NCBI GenBank assembly: GCA_965218075.1
Contig: CBDCJZ010000003.1
Span: 1-64,000 of the forward strand
From: JANQHO01 sp965218075
GTDB lineage: Bacteria; Bacteroidota; Bacteroidia; Flavobacteriales; Schleiferiaceae
Direction: 5' to 3'
Length of the DNA: 64,000 nt
Positions 16,716 to 25,913 of this stretch are shown piece after piece (the first letter of the stretch is position 1; each line of letters starts with the position of its first letter). The notes under the pieces were generated by a model. It saw only the letters and a program-made list of their open reading frames with translations, was not told the DNA's origin and did not search any database. The position numbers and the translations under genes are program-made.

Positions 16716-19700
16716 ATGGCTCGCAGATATCCTGAATATAAAGAGCTGAACCTTGTGACTATCCATCAGCGGATACTGGAGAATTGGAAACAGAATAAAA
16801 TATTTGAGAAAAGCGTATCCTCTCGTGAACACGGAGAAAGCTTTGTATTCTACGAAGGTCCTCCTTCAGCGAATGGTATGCCGGGAATACACCATGTAAT
16901 GGTACGTACTATTAAAGATGTTTTTTGCCGCTATAAGACTCTACAGGGATACCAGGTAAAACGCAAGGCAGGCTGGGACACGCACGGTCTTCCCGTAGAG
17001 TTAGGAGTAGAAAAAGAATTGGGTATTACTAAAGAAAAAATCGGTAAAAAAATATCTATAGAAGAATACAACAATGCCTGCCGTAATGCAGTAATGCGTT
17101 ATACCAATGTGTGGAATCACCTTACCGAAAAGATGGGCTACTGGATGGATATAGATAATGCATATATTACCTGCAAGACCAAATATATAGAATCGGTATG
17201 GTGGCTGCTAAAGCAACTGTGGGATAAAAGTCTGCTTTATAAAAGTCACACCATACAGCCCTATTCCCCCAAAGCCGGCACAGGTTTAAGTTCTCACGAA
17301 TTAAATATGCCAGGTTGCTATCGCAATATCAAGGATATTTCAGTAATAGCTCAGTTTCCAGCTATACAAAATGAACCATTTAAAAAGGTTTTTGGCAATG
17401 CAGTAAAAGAAGGAGACAAGATTTACTTTCTTGCATGGACTACTACGCCATGGACGCTACCCTCTAATACTGCTCTTACTGTGGGTGAGGAAATTGAATA
17501 TGTAGTAGTAGAAAGCTTTAATGCCTATACCCAGGGGCGTCAAAAAGTAGTTCTCGCTAAAAACTTATTAGGAAAGTATTTCAAGGAAGAACTAAGGGAT
17601 CAGCCCTTGAATGGTTACAATGGCAAAGGTAAAAGCATTCCTTGGCAAATCATTTGGGAAGGTACGGGTAAATATCTTTTGGAATTGCGATATGAACAGC
17701 TATTGCCCTATGTCTTACCTTATCGAAATGTCGATAAAGCTTTCCGCATCGTTCCTGGGGATTTTGTCACTACCGAAGATGGTACTGGAATAGTCCATAC
17801 TGCTCCAACTTTTGGTGCAGATGACGCAAAAGTAGCTAAAGAGACAGGCGTTCCTTTTATGCTGGTATTGGACGATAACGACAATCCTGTTCCCTTGGTC
17901 GATCTACAAGGCCGTTTTACCAAGCATATGGGTGATCTTGCAGGCAAATATGTGAAGAGCGAATACTATCCTGAAGGTGAAGCCCCTGAAAAATCAGTAG
18001 ATATAGAAATCGCCATTAAACTCAAAGAAGAAAATAAAGCTTTTAAAGTAGAGAAATACGAACATACTTATCCCCATTGTTGGCGTACTGACAAGCCGAT
18101 ACTTTATTATCCGTTGGACAGTTGGTTCATACGCGTGACTGCAGAAAAAGAAAAGCTGGTAGCTCTTAATAAAGGCATCAACTGGAAACCCAAAGCCACT
18201 GGGGAAGGCCGTTTTGCTAACTGGTTGGAAAATGTCAATGATTGGAACCTGTCACGTTCCCGTTTCTGGGGTATTCCTTTACCCATTTGGAGCACAGAGG
18301 ACGGCACAGAAAGTAAAATATTCGGCAGTGTGGAAGAATTAAAGCAGGCTTGTGATGAGGCAGTGAAAGTTGGCTTGATAGACAATCATCCTTTTGAAAG
18401 CTTTGAACCGGGCAACATGAGCGATAAAAACTATGATTCCATTGATTTGCATCGCCATGTAGTAGATAAATTGATTTTATTTTCCAACAGCGGAAAGCCT
18501 ATGCATCGCGAAGTAGATTTGATAGATGTATGGTTTGATTCAGGTGCTATGCCTTATGCACAATTGCATTATCCATTTGAAAATAAGCACAGCTTTAAAA
18601 AAAGCTATCCTGCTAACTTTATTGCCGAAGGGATAGACCAGACCCGAGGATGGTTTTATACTTTGCATGTAATTGCAACTTTAGTCTTTGATTCAGTTGC
18701 TTACAGAAATGTAATAGCTAGCGGATTAGTCTTGGATAAGAACGGACAAAAAATGTCTAAGCATTTGGGCAATGTTGTTGACCCATTTGAAACCCTCAGC
18801 AAGTATGGGGCCGATGCAGTGCGCTGGTACATGGTTTCAAGTACTCAGCCTTGGGGTAACCTCAAATTTGATTTGGAAGAAGTTACCAAGATACAACACA
18901 AGTTCTTTAGTACCCTTTACAATGTCTATGGCTTCTTTGCTCTTTATGCTAATATCGACCACTTTGAATGGAAGGAGGAAGAACAAACGCAGGTGAATAG
19001 CCGAACGGAATTAGATCGTTATATTTTATCCCGATTGGAGATGATAAAGCAAACCGTTCAAAGCAACTTGGACAATTATGAACCTGCTCGCGCCACTTGG
19101 GCTATTTCTGATTTTGTGACAGAGGAGCTAAGTAACTGGTATGTTCGCTTGTGCAGAAGAAGATTTTGGAAAGAAGATATGAGTGAAAATAAGCAAATGG
19201 CTTATGAAACATTATACCAATGCCTGCTGACAGTCAGCAAGCTGATGAGTCCCATAGCCCCTTTCTTTGCAGATTGGCTATACAAAAACTTAAATGGCAA
19301 AGAAAAGTCTGTCCACCTCACTTATCTATTGCCAGTCAAAGAAGAATTAATCGACAAACGTCTTAATGACCGTATGGCTTTGGCTCAGAAAATCGTTTAT
19401 ATAACTTTTTCCTTACGCAAGAAGCAAAAGATCAAAGTGCGCCAGCCATTGCAAAAAATAATGATACCTGTTTTAACTCCTGAGATAGAAGAGCTCGTCA
19501 AAAGCATACGGTCTATTATTCTTTCTGAGACCAACATTAAAGAATTGGAGGTCATTGGGGATGTTTCCGGAATATTGATTAAGAAGATAAAGCCTGACTT
19601 TAAAAAATTGGGGACTAAATATGGCAAAAAGATGAAGCAGATTACTAGAGCTATCAGCAAGATGAAACAACGAGATATTCAAAAGCTGGAAAAGGAAGGA

Positions 19701-20099
19701 AAGCTGTTATTAAGTCTCGATAAGGAGAAAATAAGTATAATCTTGGAAGATGTTGAAATTATTGTTGAAGATATTCCCGGCTGGCTAGTAATGACTAAAG
19801 CTGGGGTGACAGTAGCGCTAGACATTACCATTTCCAGTGAATTACGTTATGAGGGTATTTCCCGGGAACTGGTAAACCGTATTCAAAATCTACGTAAAAA
19901 TTCGGGCTTAGAAGTAACAGATCGCATTAAATTGGAAATTTTAGAGAGTGATGAAATACGAGAAGCCGTTTCCCGCAACAAATCGTACATTACTTCCGAG
20001 ACCTTAGCAAATGAGTTGCATATAGTAGGTGAGATGACTGAAAGTAAAAAATTTGAGTTTGACAATATACAAACTTCCATCCATTTCGTGAAAGCTTAG
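16716..20099 (+). CDS. ileS: Isoleucyl-tRNA synthetase
   Basis: A full-length 1127-residue class I aminoacyl-tRNA synthetase that charges tRNA-Ile. The HIGH-type motif is in PPSANGMPGIHH (residues 49-60). The CP1 editing domain is marked by WTTTPWTLPSNTALTV and GTGIVHTAPTFGADD. The KMSKS-type loop is KMSKHLGN (about 679-686). GWFYTLHVIATLVFDS and the long C-terminal anticodon-binding part follow. The length and the KMSKH variant are like the longer eukaryote-type IleS found in many Bacteroidota, a form associated in other bacteria with reduced mupirocin sensitivity; that is family knowledge, not shown here. It has a likely promoter at 16685 and precedes a dksA-like gene and lspA. Confidence 0.97.
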   Translation: MARRYPEYKELNLVTIHQRILENWKQNKIFEKSVSSREHGESFVFYEGPPSANGMPGIHHVMVRTIKDVFCRYKTLQGYQVKRKAGWDTHGLPVELGVEKELGITKEKIGKKISIEEYNNACRNAVMRYTNVWNHLTEKMGYWMDIDNAYITCKTKYIESVWWLLKQLWDKSLLYKSHTIQPYSPKAGTGLSSHELNMPGCYRNIKDISVIAQFPAIQNEPFKKVFGNAVKEGDKIYFLAWTTTPWTLPSNTALTVGEEIEYVVVESFNAYTQGRQKVVLAKNLLGKYFKEELRDQPLNGYNGKGKSIPWQIIWEGTGKYLLELRYEQLLPYVLPYRNVDKAFRIVPGDFVTTEDGTGIVHTAPTFGADDAKVAKETGVPFMLVLDDNDNPVPLVDLQGRFTKHMGDLAGKYVKSEYYPEGEAPEKSVDIEIAIKLKEENKAFKVEKYEHTYPHCWRTDKPILYYPLDSWFIRVTAEKEKLVALNKGINWKPKATGEGRFANWLENVNDWNLSRSRFWGIPLPIWSTEDGTESKIFGSVEELKQACDEAVKVGLIDNHPFESFEPGNMSDKNYDSIDLHRHVVDKLILFSNSGKPMHREVDLIDVWFDSGAMPYAQLHYPFENKHSFKKSYPANFIAEGIDQTRGWFYTLHVIATLVFDSVAYRNVIASGLVLDKNGQKMSKHLGNVVDPFETLSKYGADAVRWYMVSSTQPWGNLKFDLEEVTKIQHKFFSTLYNVYGFFALYANIDHFEWKEEEQTQVNSRTELDRYILSRLEMIKQTVQSNLDNYEPARATWAISDFVTEELSNWYVRLCRRRFWKEDMSENKQMAYETLYQCLLTVSKLMSPIAPFFADWLYKNLNGKEKSVHLTYLLPVKEELIDKRLNDRMALAQKIVYITFSLRKKQKIKVRQPLQKIMIPVLTPEIEELVKSIRSIILSETNIKELEVIGDVSGILIKKIKPDFKKLGTKYGKKMKQITRAISKMKQRDIQKLEKEGKLLLSLDKEKISIILEDVEIIVEDIPGWLVMTKAGVTVALDITISSELRYEGISRELVNRIQNLRKNSGLEVTDRIKLEILESDEIREAVSRNKSYITSETLANELHIVGEMTESKKFEFDNIQTSIHFVKA

Positions 20100-20114
20100 A
20101 TTCTGTAAATTTTT

Positions 20115-20122
20115 TATATTTG
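20115..20122 (+). promoter_or_regulatory. Putative -7 box upstream of the dksA-like gene
   Basis: TATATTTG matches TAnnTTTG and lies 58 bp before the ATG. The -33 region is AT-rich without a clear TTG, so this is tentative. Confidence 0.3.
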
Positions 20123-20180
20123 ACAGTCTTCAGAAAGACTTGTAAGCTAATGCAGGACTATAATCCTTAATTATGGAAAT

Positions 20181-20567
20181 ATGGAAAAACAACTAGAAAA
20201 AGTGAGATACTCAAACGAAGAACTTGCCGAATTCAAAGAAATAATTCTTAAAAAGATAAAAAAAGCCGAGCGAGATCTAACATTACTGAAGGAAAACTTT
20301 GCTAATGATAAAAATAACGGTACGGATGATACTTCTCCTATTTTTAAAGCTTTTGAAGAAGGAAATAGTATCGTGAGTAGAGAGGCTAATAGCCAGTTAG
20401 CTGCCCGCCAAGAAAAATTTATTCGCGATCTTAAGAATGCCATTGCCCGTATTGAAAATAAAACTTACGGTATTTGCAAGGTAACCGGTAAATTGATTGA
20501 CAAAAAGCGTCTTAAGTTGGTTCCTCATGCAACACTTAGCATAGAAGCTAAAAGCCTTCAGAAATAA
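20181..20567 (+). CDS. TraR/DksA-family transcription factor
   Basis: A 128-residue protein of the DksA/TraR superfamily, which binds the RNA polymerase secondary channel. A long N-terminal coiled-coil (about residues 10-90, LAEFKEIILKKIKKAERDLT) is followed by the finger region YGICKVTGKLIDKKRLKLVP and HATLSIEAK. Only one cysteine remains of the four usual zinc ligands, a known feature of Bacteroidota homologues. The start at 20181 is chosen because the upstream ATG at 20173 quickly meets a stop. It ends exactly where lspA begins, so the two genes are translationally coupled. Confidence 0.85.
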   Translation: MEKQLEKVRYSNEELAEFKEIILKKIKKAERDLTLLKENFANDKNNGTDDTSPIFKAFEEGNSIVSREANSQLAARQEKFIRDLKNAIARIENKTYGICKVTGKLIDKKRLKLVPHATLSIEAKSLQK

Positions 20568-21161
20568 TTGACGCGAGCCCTTATCATTATACTCGGTATT
20601 TTACTCCTTGATCAAACTCTTAAAATCTGGGTTAAGACCCAGATGTATCTCGGTCAGGAATATGTTATTACTGACTGGTTTATTATTCATTTTACCGAAA
20701 ATCCTGGCATGGCTTTTGGTTTTGAGTTTGGCGGTAGTTATAGTAAGCTCATTCTGAGCATTTTTAGACTAATAATGGCAATCTTTATTTTTGTTTGGCT
20801 GCGGAACCTGATTAGGAAAAAGGCTAAGCCAGTTGCTATTACTGCTGTAGCCTTGATTTTTGCCGGAGCAGTTGGTAATATTTTAGACTCTCTTTTTTAC
20901 GGATTGCTCTTTAGCGAAAGCTATGGACAAGTGGCTGCTTTTCTTCCCGATGGTGGCGGCTATGCCGGTTTTTTACATGGCCAAGTGGTTGATATGTTTT
21001 ACTTCCCGCTCTTTAAAGGTTACTTACCTGATTGGATTCCCTTTTGGCAAGGAGATTATTTTATTTTCTTTCGTCCTATTTTCAATGTAGCTGACTCAGC
21101 TATATCTATTGGAGTAGGGTTGCTTATTGTCTTTCAGAAGACTATTTTTAGCGAGAACTAA
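20568..21161 (+). CDS. lspA: Lipoprotein signal peptidase (signal peptidase II)
   Basis: A 197-residue inner-membrane aspartyl protease that removes prolipoprotein signal peptides. Four membrane spans are present. The catalytic aspartates are D107 in GNILDSLFYG and D176 in FNVADSAIS, and FTENPGMAFG (residues 42-51) is the conserved NxGxAF-type region. The start codon is TTG, placed directly after the dksA-like stop with no gap; no internal ATG would retain the first helix (IIILGILLLDQTLKIWVK). It is somewhat longer than E. coli LspA because of a periplasmic loop at about 113-165, common in Bacteroidota. Confidence 0.93.
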   Translation: MTRALIIILGILLLDQTLKIWVKTQMYLGQEYVITDWFIIHFTENPGMAFGFEFGGSYSKLILSIFRLIMAIFIFVWLRNLIRKKAKPVAITAVALIFAGAVGNILDSLFYGLLFSESYGQVAAFLPDGGGYAGFLHGQVVDMFYFPLFKGYLPDWIPFWQGDYFIFFRPIFNVADSAISIGVGLLIVFQKTIFSEN

Positions 21162-21319
21162 TCATTCTTTACTAAGAGTCTAGTCAAGGACATACCGTTG
21201 ATTTATTCTTCATTGATGTTCAATATTTACATTTACTTCATAGATCATATAAATTATTAGATTCTATCTTTTTAAACCACTCACAGGTAAAATACTCATA
21301 TTGAACCTACAAGCATTTT

Positions 21320-24300
21320 CTATCGCACCAAAGTAAAACTACCTCGTTTTTCTAATGGGTGATTTCCCGGAGTCGCATACTTAATGTAGTATACATAAAC
21401 TCCTTGTCGAGCAGGTTGACCTTCATAGATACCATCCCATTTTTGACTTGGATCTTTCGTCTTAAACATCAGATTCCCCCAGCGATCCAGTATGTAAAAC
21501 ATATAGTTGCCCGGATCTTCAAACTCCAAGTTCGGACCAAATGTCTGGTTCTGTAACACTGTACTGCTGGGACGAAAAGCATTTGGAATAAAAATCCGTG
21601 CTTTCTGGTTCACACATGTGACATTAGAAACACTCGTAAAAGGCATGCCATCGTCATCTACCAAACCGCTAGGGTTGTTATCTTCTTCCGCTACTATATA
21701 ATAACAGAAAACACTTTGGAGATCTTTAAATGCGCTAATGTCATCGATATAGCTCGTGTCAGTTCCGATATTACTTTTCACCAAATTAAATGTACTATTA
21801 TCTCCTGATCGATAAATGTCGTAACGAGCCACCTCTCCCCCCCAGGTTTCATAAGGGTTCCATGTCAGAGTGTTTGTCAGGTTAGCATTGCTATTTACCG
21901 ATAACAATATATTGCGTGCAGTATTACTAATGGTATCGATTTTCTTACAAATGTTGTTGGACGAAACACGATAGTAATAATGATAACGGTCTGCATTTAC
22001 AGAAAAGTCTAAATAGTCAATCACATAAGGGGCAGTAGTCGGTTTAACCACTTCACCTACGATCTCGTAATGACCATAATAATCCAAAGAGCGCTCAATG
22101 GTAAAGGACAACACATCAGCATCCTTATCTATATAAACTTTGAGGATCAAGACACCCCGATTCAAGGCACCTTGATTTGGGTCATTGGTTACCTGGGCTA
22201 AATACAGTAATCTGGATTTCTGGGGAATGGTTGCCTTTATGCAGGTTTCATTAGAGCTGGAGGTGATCAGACCAGTGATATTATAAGCTTGAACAATGTA
22301 ACAATATTGATAATCCTTGAGTAGTTTGCGATGTACATAGGTCGTATCATCAGCACTAGTTGCATGAAGCAGCATTTTGGAACTAGTATTCCCATTATTA
22401 TCAGTGATTTGTACCCATAAGTAATAACCACCTGCTCCTTTGGGAAAGCGGTTGTAGCTATTCCAGCTAACACGGGAATATTCTTCACATTTGTTCAAGC
22501 GGCTCCGCAAGTAAATGGTGTTATAGCTCTGGGCTACCAGCTCATCGCTCTGGTTACCGCAGCTATCTATGGAAATGATCTTGAATTCTTCACTCCGGGT
22601 ATCCGCTTCGCTGGCTGTCCATTCATAGGGCATAAGGGTTCCTACGGGTATAGTATCCACTATCTTCCAGCCAGTTTTGGGATCGTTGTACAACAAGTAG
22701 TATTTTATCACATCTCCATAGGTAGAAGGTTGCCAGCTTAAAATGGCAATGCCTCTGGCATTGACAGCTACACTGTCTATCGCAATCACATCTGTATTGA
22801 TTTGATCGGATAAAAAGGCACTGTCTAAGGTAGAGGAGGAATAGCACATCGCGGATGAGGTGTCTGTCAATCTTATCTGATAGGCAACGTAGCCATTGCA
22901 AATCTGGGAAGTATCGGTATAGCTGAGAGAGGAGGTCTCTTTTATTTTTGTCCAATTGCTGCTACCCAGCGGTAGTTCTCTCCATATTTCGTATATCCCT
23001 GTAGAAGTAGAAGGGAGGTTAGCAGTAGGTGCATTCCAACTCAGATCGACATATTGAGCACTACCGGGAGGACGAGGATTCAGGCTAATTTGCATGATGC
23101 TCATTGTATCACTGGGATCAGATAAGAAATCGCACCCTGTACCTAGTTGAAGATAATAGTGCCTAGGAGGATTCTGTCCGGAAATTACCGTACTGGTAAC
23201 GTTATAATCAAAAATTGTATCTAATGAAGTGAAGGGGCCAACTGCGGAGTCAGAACCCCAAATGACATAATAGCTGGATCTTGCTAGTTTTTCATGCAAC
23301 GGGGGTTGCACCCAACTGATCTCTACATCTCCATTGGAGCTGTAATTAATACATTTTAAAGTCGGGGGAAGTAGGTCTCCACGTAATACGTTTATAATCA
23401 AAGTTGCCAAAGCTACATCTGAGGCTGGGCAGTGGTCATCAGACATCTTAAGGGTAAAATAATAACGGGAGGTCGTTGAATTACACTTAACAAAGGACAG
23501 ATGCTCACATTGTGGGCTCCATTCAAAAAGTATATCGTTACTGATGAAGCTCCTATAATTGATTTGAGGAAAAACAGGCGTAGCTGTGGCACAAGGGGGT
23601 AGGCCGTGACAACCGATTCCACTGCCATAATTAGGACGGGACATTTGCAAGCCCTCTGCCTCAAATGTTACATATTGACCGAAAGAAGGGGGGAGAATAT
23701 CCAAATCCTGTGCGCTTAATTTAAAAACTATCGTATCCTCAGGATAAGCTGTAATGGTGTATACATCCCCATTTCTTTGTATATTAGAGTATAAAGCGGT
23801 ATCTATTTCAGCTGACGGCTTTTCATTCGTACCACAATTTTTCATAATAAATATACTAACGTCTCTAAAGATTTCTCCTATCAATTGACCACATCTATAT
23901 GATTGAATAGAAATACAACTGACATAAGCTTTAGTTATTGGAGTTCCACTGTTAATTATTTTCATAGTAATAACACCAGTTTTCGTATCAAGTGTTACAG
24001 GTCCATTGCGAGAATCTTCAGTCTGATCGGGGAAAGGAACTCTGTGACTGTAGCCCGGAGCCCATGTTACAGGGCTATTTGCAGCTTCTAGGGGATGGGC
24101 CCAATCAAAAATCAAGGAATCAATATCACTATCAGATGCGAGGTGGTTGAAAGCGAAATCACCCCCCTCACAGATGATTAGATTTGCGTCTTCTTGAAAA
24201 GAGGGACTGCTGTCATAGCAGCTATCAAGCGATAAAGGAACCGTAGAGCTGGCAAGTGTATAAGAATACATCTTTGCTCTTAAATAATAGGAATCGTTTG

Positions 24301-24766
24301 CAGGAACAATGTTGACATTGCCTCCATAAAGGCTACTTGTGGCACTGCAAGTTTTGGCACCTGGCCTGCAACAGCTACTCCAACTAAACTCCCATCCCCC
24401 AGTAGGAGGAAATTGACCAACAGGAAAAAATTGCTCTGAGCTAGCATAGGTTATTTTTTCTACGGGGCCTGCCCTACATAAGCTCTGAGTATTTGTACAA
24501 TTTACTCCACACCTATCAGACAAGATATCCGAAGTTTGTTTGTCCACCCTAATAGTACCAAGGGGAGAATTGGAATTAATGCTCAAAGAACTGCTAATAA
24601 TGTCGATCCCCGTACAATCACGATAGAGTACCATTTTGAAGATATATCCGTGGTTGGGACCACAACTCCATGTGATCTCACCTCCCATCAAATGGGAAGC
24701 TTTGATGTTAATAGTCAAAATTGATATAAACAATATTAGGAAAGTTTTACAAAATCTCATGTCCAT
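21320..24766 (-). CDS. T9SS type B-sorted surface protein with FN3-like domains
   Basis: A 1148-residue secreted protein. A signal peptide (about residues 3-23, FCKTFLILFISILTINIKAS) is followed by a Cys-containing N-terminal domain starting HLMGGEITWSCGPN, typical of gliding-motility-associated proteins. The middle, about 440-1040, contains repeated fibronectin-III-like modules (LSWQPSTYGDVIKYYLLYND, NTLTWNPYETWGGEVARYDI). The end is a CHU_C/gliding-motility C-terminal domain (FIPNAFRPSS, YMFYILDRWGNLMFKT, GVYVYYIKYA), which directs export by the type IX system and surface attachment. It stands alone on the minus strand. The ligand or structural role is unknown; adhesin or sheath component is a reasonable guess. 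Confidence 0.88.
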   Translation of the reverse strand: MDMRFCKTFLILFISILTINIKASHLMGGEITWSCGPNHGYIFKMVLYRDCTGIDIISSSLSINSNSPLGTIRVDKQTSDILSDRCGVNCTNTQSLCRAGPVEKITYASSEQFFPVGQFPPTGGWEFSWSSCCRPGAKTCSATSSLYGGNVNIVPANDSYYLRAKMYSYTLASSTVPLSLDSCYDSSPSFQEDANLIICEGGDFAFNHLASDSDIDSLIFDWAHPLEAANSPVTWAPGYSHRVPFPDQTEDSRNGPVTLDTKTGVITMKIINSGTPITKAYVSCISIQSYRCGQLIGEIFRDVSIFIMKNCGTNEKPSAEIDTALYSNIQRNGDVYTITAYPEDTIVFKLSAQDLDILPPSFGQYVTFEAEGLQMSRPNYGSGIGCHGLPPCATATPVFPQINYRSFISNDILFEWSPQCEHLSFVKCNSTTSRYYFTLKMSDDHCPASDVALATLIINVLRGDLLPPTLKCINYSSNGDVEISWVQPPLHEKLARSSYYVIWGSDSAVGPFTSLDTIFDYNVTSTVISGQNPPRHYYLQLGTGCDFLSDPSDTMSIMQISLNPRPPGSAQYVDLSWNAPTANLPSTSTGIYEIWRELPLGSSNWTKIKETSSLSYTDTSQICNGYVAYQIRLTDTSSAMCYSSSTLDSAFLSDQINTDVIAIDSVAVNARGIAILSWQPSTYGDVIKYYLLYNDPKTGWKIVDTIPVGTLMPYEWTASEADTRSEEFKIISIDSCGNQSDELVAQSYNTIYLRSRLNKCEEYSRVSWNSYNRFPKGAGGYYLWVQITDNNGNTSSKMLLHATSADDTTYVHRKLLKDYQYCYIVQAYNITGLITSSSNETCIKATIPQKSRLLYLAQVTNDPNQGALNRGVLILKVYIDKDADVLSFTIERSLDYYGHYEIVGEVVKPTTAPYVIDYLDFSVNADRYHYYYRVSSNNICKKIDTISNTARNILLSVNSNANLTNTLTWNPYETWGGEVARYDIYRSGDNSTFNLVKSNIGTDTSYIDDISAFKDLQSVFCYYIVAEEDNNPSGLVDDDGMPFTSVSNVTCVNQKARIFIPNAFRPSSTVLQNQTFGPNLEFEDPGNYMFYILDRWGNLMFKTKDPSQKWDGIYEGQPARQGVYVYYIKYATPGNHPLEKRGSFTLVR

Positions 24767-24929
24767 TGTCTTTAATTATATAAGCCTGTGTAAAATTTAT
24801 TTTCGTGTACAACGTGTAAGTCGTGTAAAATTAAAAATAAAATTAAAAACAATAGTCACGAAACTGATCGCTATTTAGCCTATGGCTATTCTCAATTAGT
24901 TAACGCCACAAATTCCTCAGAAACAAGTA

Positions 24930-25913
24930 TTACTTTACATACTTTGAAAAGCCTTGTCGAAAATTATATTTAGTTAAAGAAGGGATTTCTTTTTTTGCGA
25001 GGTAGTATTCTTCTATCAGCCTATTAAGGATCTCTGCTGCCGGTAATATCTGATCTATAGCTCCACTGATCTGGCCAACTTCTAACTCTCCTTCATCTAA
25101 CTCTCCTTCGAACATACCTCTTTTAGCCCTGGTCTTTCCTAAAAGGGTTTTTAGATCTTCTACTGTGGCATTTTCTAGATAAGCCCGTTGCACATCTTCA
25201 AAGAATTTATTTTTTAAAAGCCTTACTGGAACCAGTTCTTTTAAAGTTAAAAAGGTATCTCCTTCTTTGGCACTTACTATTTTCTCTTTGAAATTCTGAT
25301 GTGCGGAGCTTTCAAAGCTGGCTAAAAAGCGCGAACCTATTTGTACTCCATCTGCTCCCAGTACCATGGCTGATAACATTTGTTTGCCAGTAGCGATGCC
25401 TCCTGCTGCGATAAGGGGAATTTGTATTTTATGACTTACCATAGGAACTAAACAAAACATAGTGGTCTCATCCTTCCCATTATGTCCTCCTGCTTCAAAA
25501 CCTTCAGCTACTACTGCATCTATTCCAGCTTGTTGCGCTTTAATTGCAAACTTTACACTGCTTACCACGTGCACGGTAATAATGCCATTGTTTTTAAAGT
25601 GTTGTGTCCAAATTTTAGGATTTCCCGCCGAGGTAAAAACAATTTTCACTCCTTCTTCAATTATAATATTGATGATTTCTTCGATTTGAGGATAAAGCAT
25701 TGGCACATTTACCCCAAATGGTTTATCAGTAGCTTTTTTACACTTTTGAATATGTTCCCGTAAAATATTGGGGTACATACTGCCCGAGCCTATTAATCCT
25801 AAACCTCCAGCATTACTAACAGCTGACGCTAATTTCCATCCGCTACACCATATCATGCCGGCTTGTATGACAGGATATTGAATGTTAAACAAGCCGCAAA
25901 TGCGGTTTTTCAT
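24930..25913 (-). CDS. Nitronate monooxygenase / FabK-like FMN enzyme
   Basis: A 327-residue TIM-barrel flavoprotein of the 2-nitropropane dioxygenase family. Visible features are the N-terminal ICGLFNIQYPVIQAGMIWCS, the FMN-site stretch VVAEGFEAGGHNGKDETTMF with its conserved His, AAGGIATGKQMLSAMVLGAD and GVQIGSRFLASFESSAH. These are shared by nitronate monooxygenases and the FabK enoyl-ACP reductases, and sequence alone does not decide between them. The gene overlaps the preceding S8 peptidase gene by four bases (ATGA type), so they are co-transcribed. Confidence 0.8.
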   Translation of the reverse strand: MKNRICGLFNIQYPVIQAGMIWCSGWKLASAVSNAGGLGLIGSGSMYPNILREHIQKCKKATDKPFGVNVPMLYPQIEEIINIIIEEGVKIVFTSAGNPKIWTQHFKNNGIITVHVVSSVKFAIKAQQAGIDAVVAEGFEAGGHNGKDETTMFCLVPMVSHKIQIPLIAAGGIATGKQMLSAMVLGADGVQIGSRFLASFESSAHQNFKEKIVSAKEGDTFLTLKELVPVRLLKNKFFEDVQRAYLENATVEDLKTLLGKTRAKRGMFEGELDEGELEVGQISGAIDQILPAAEILNRLIEEYYLAKKEIPSLTKYNFRQGFSKYVK

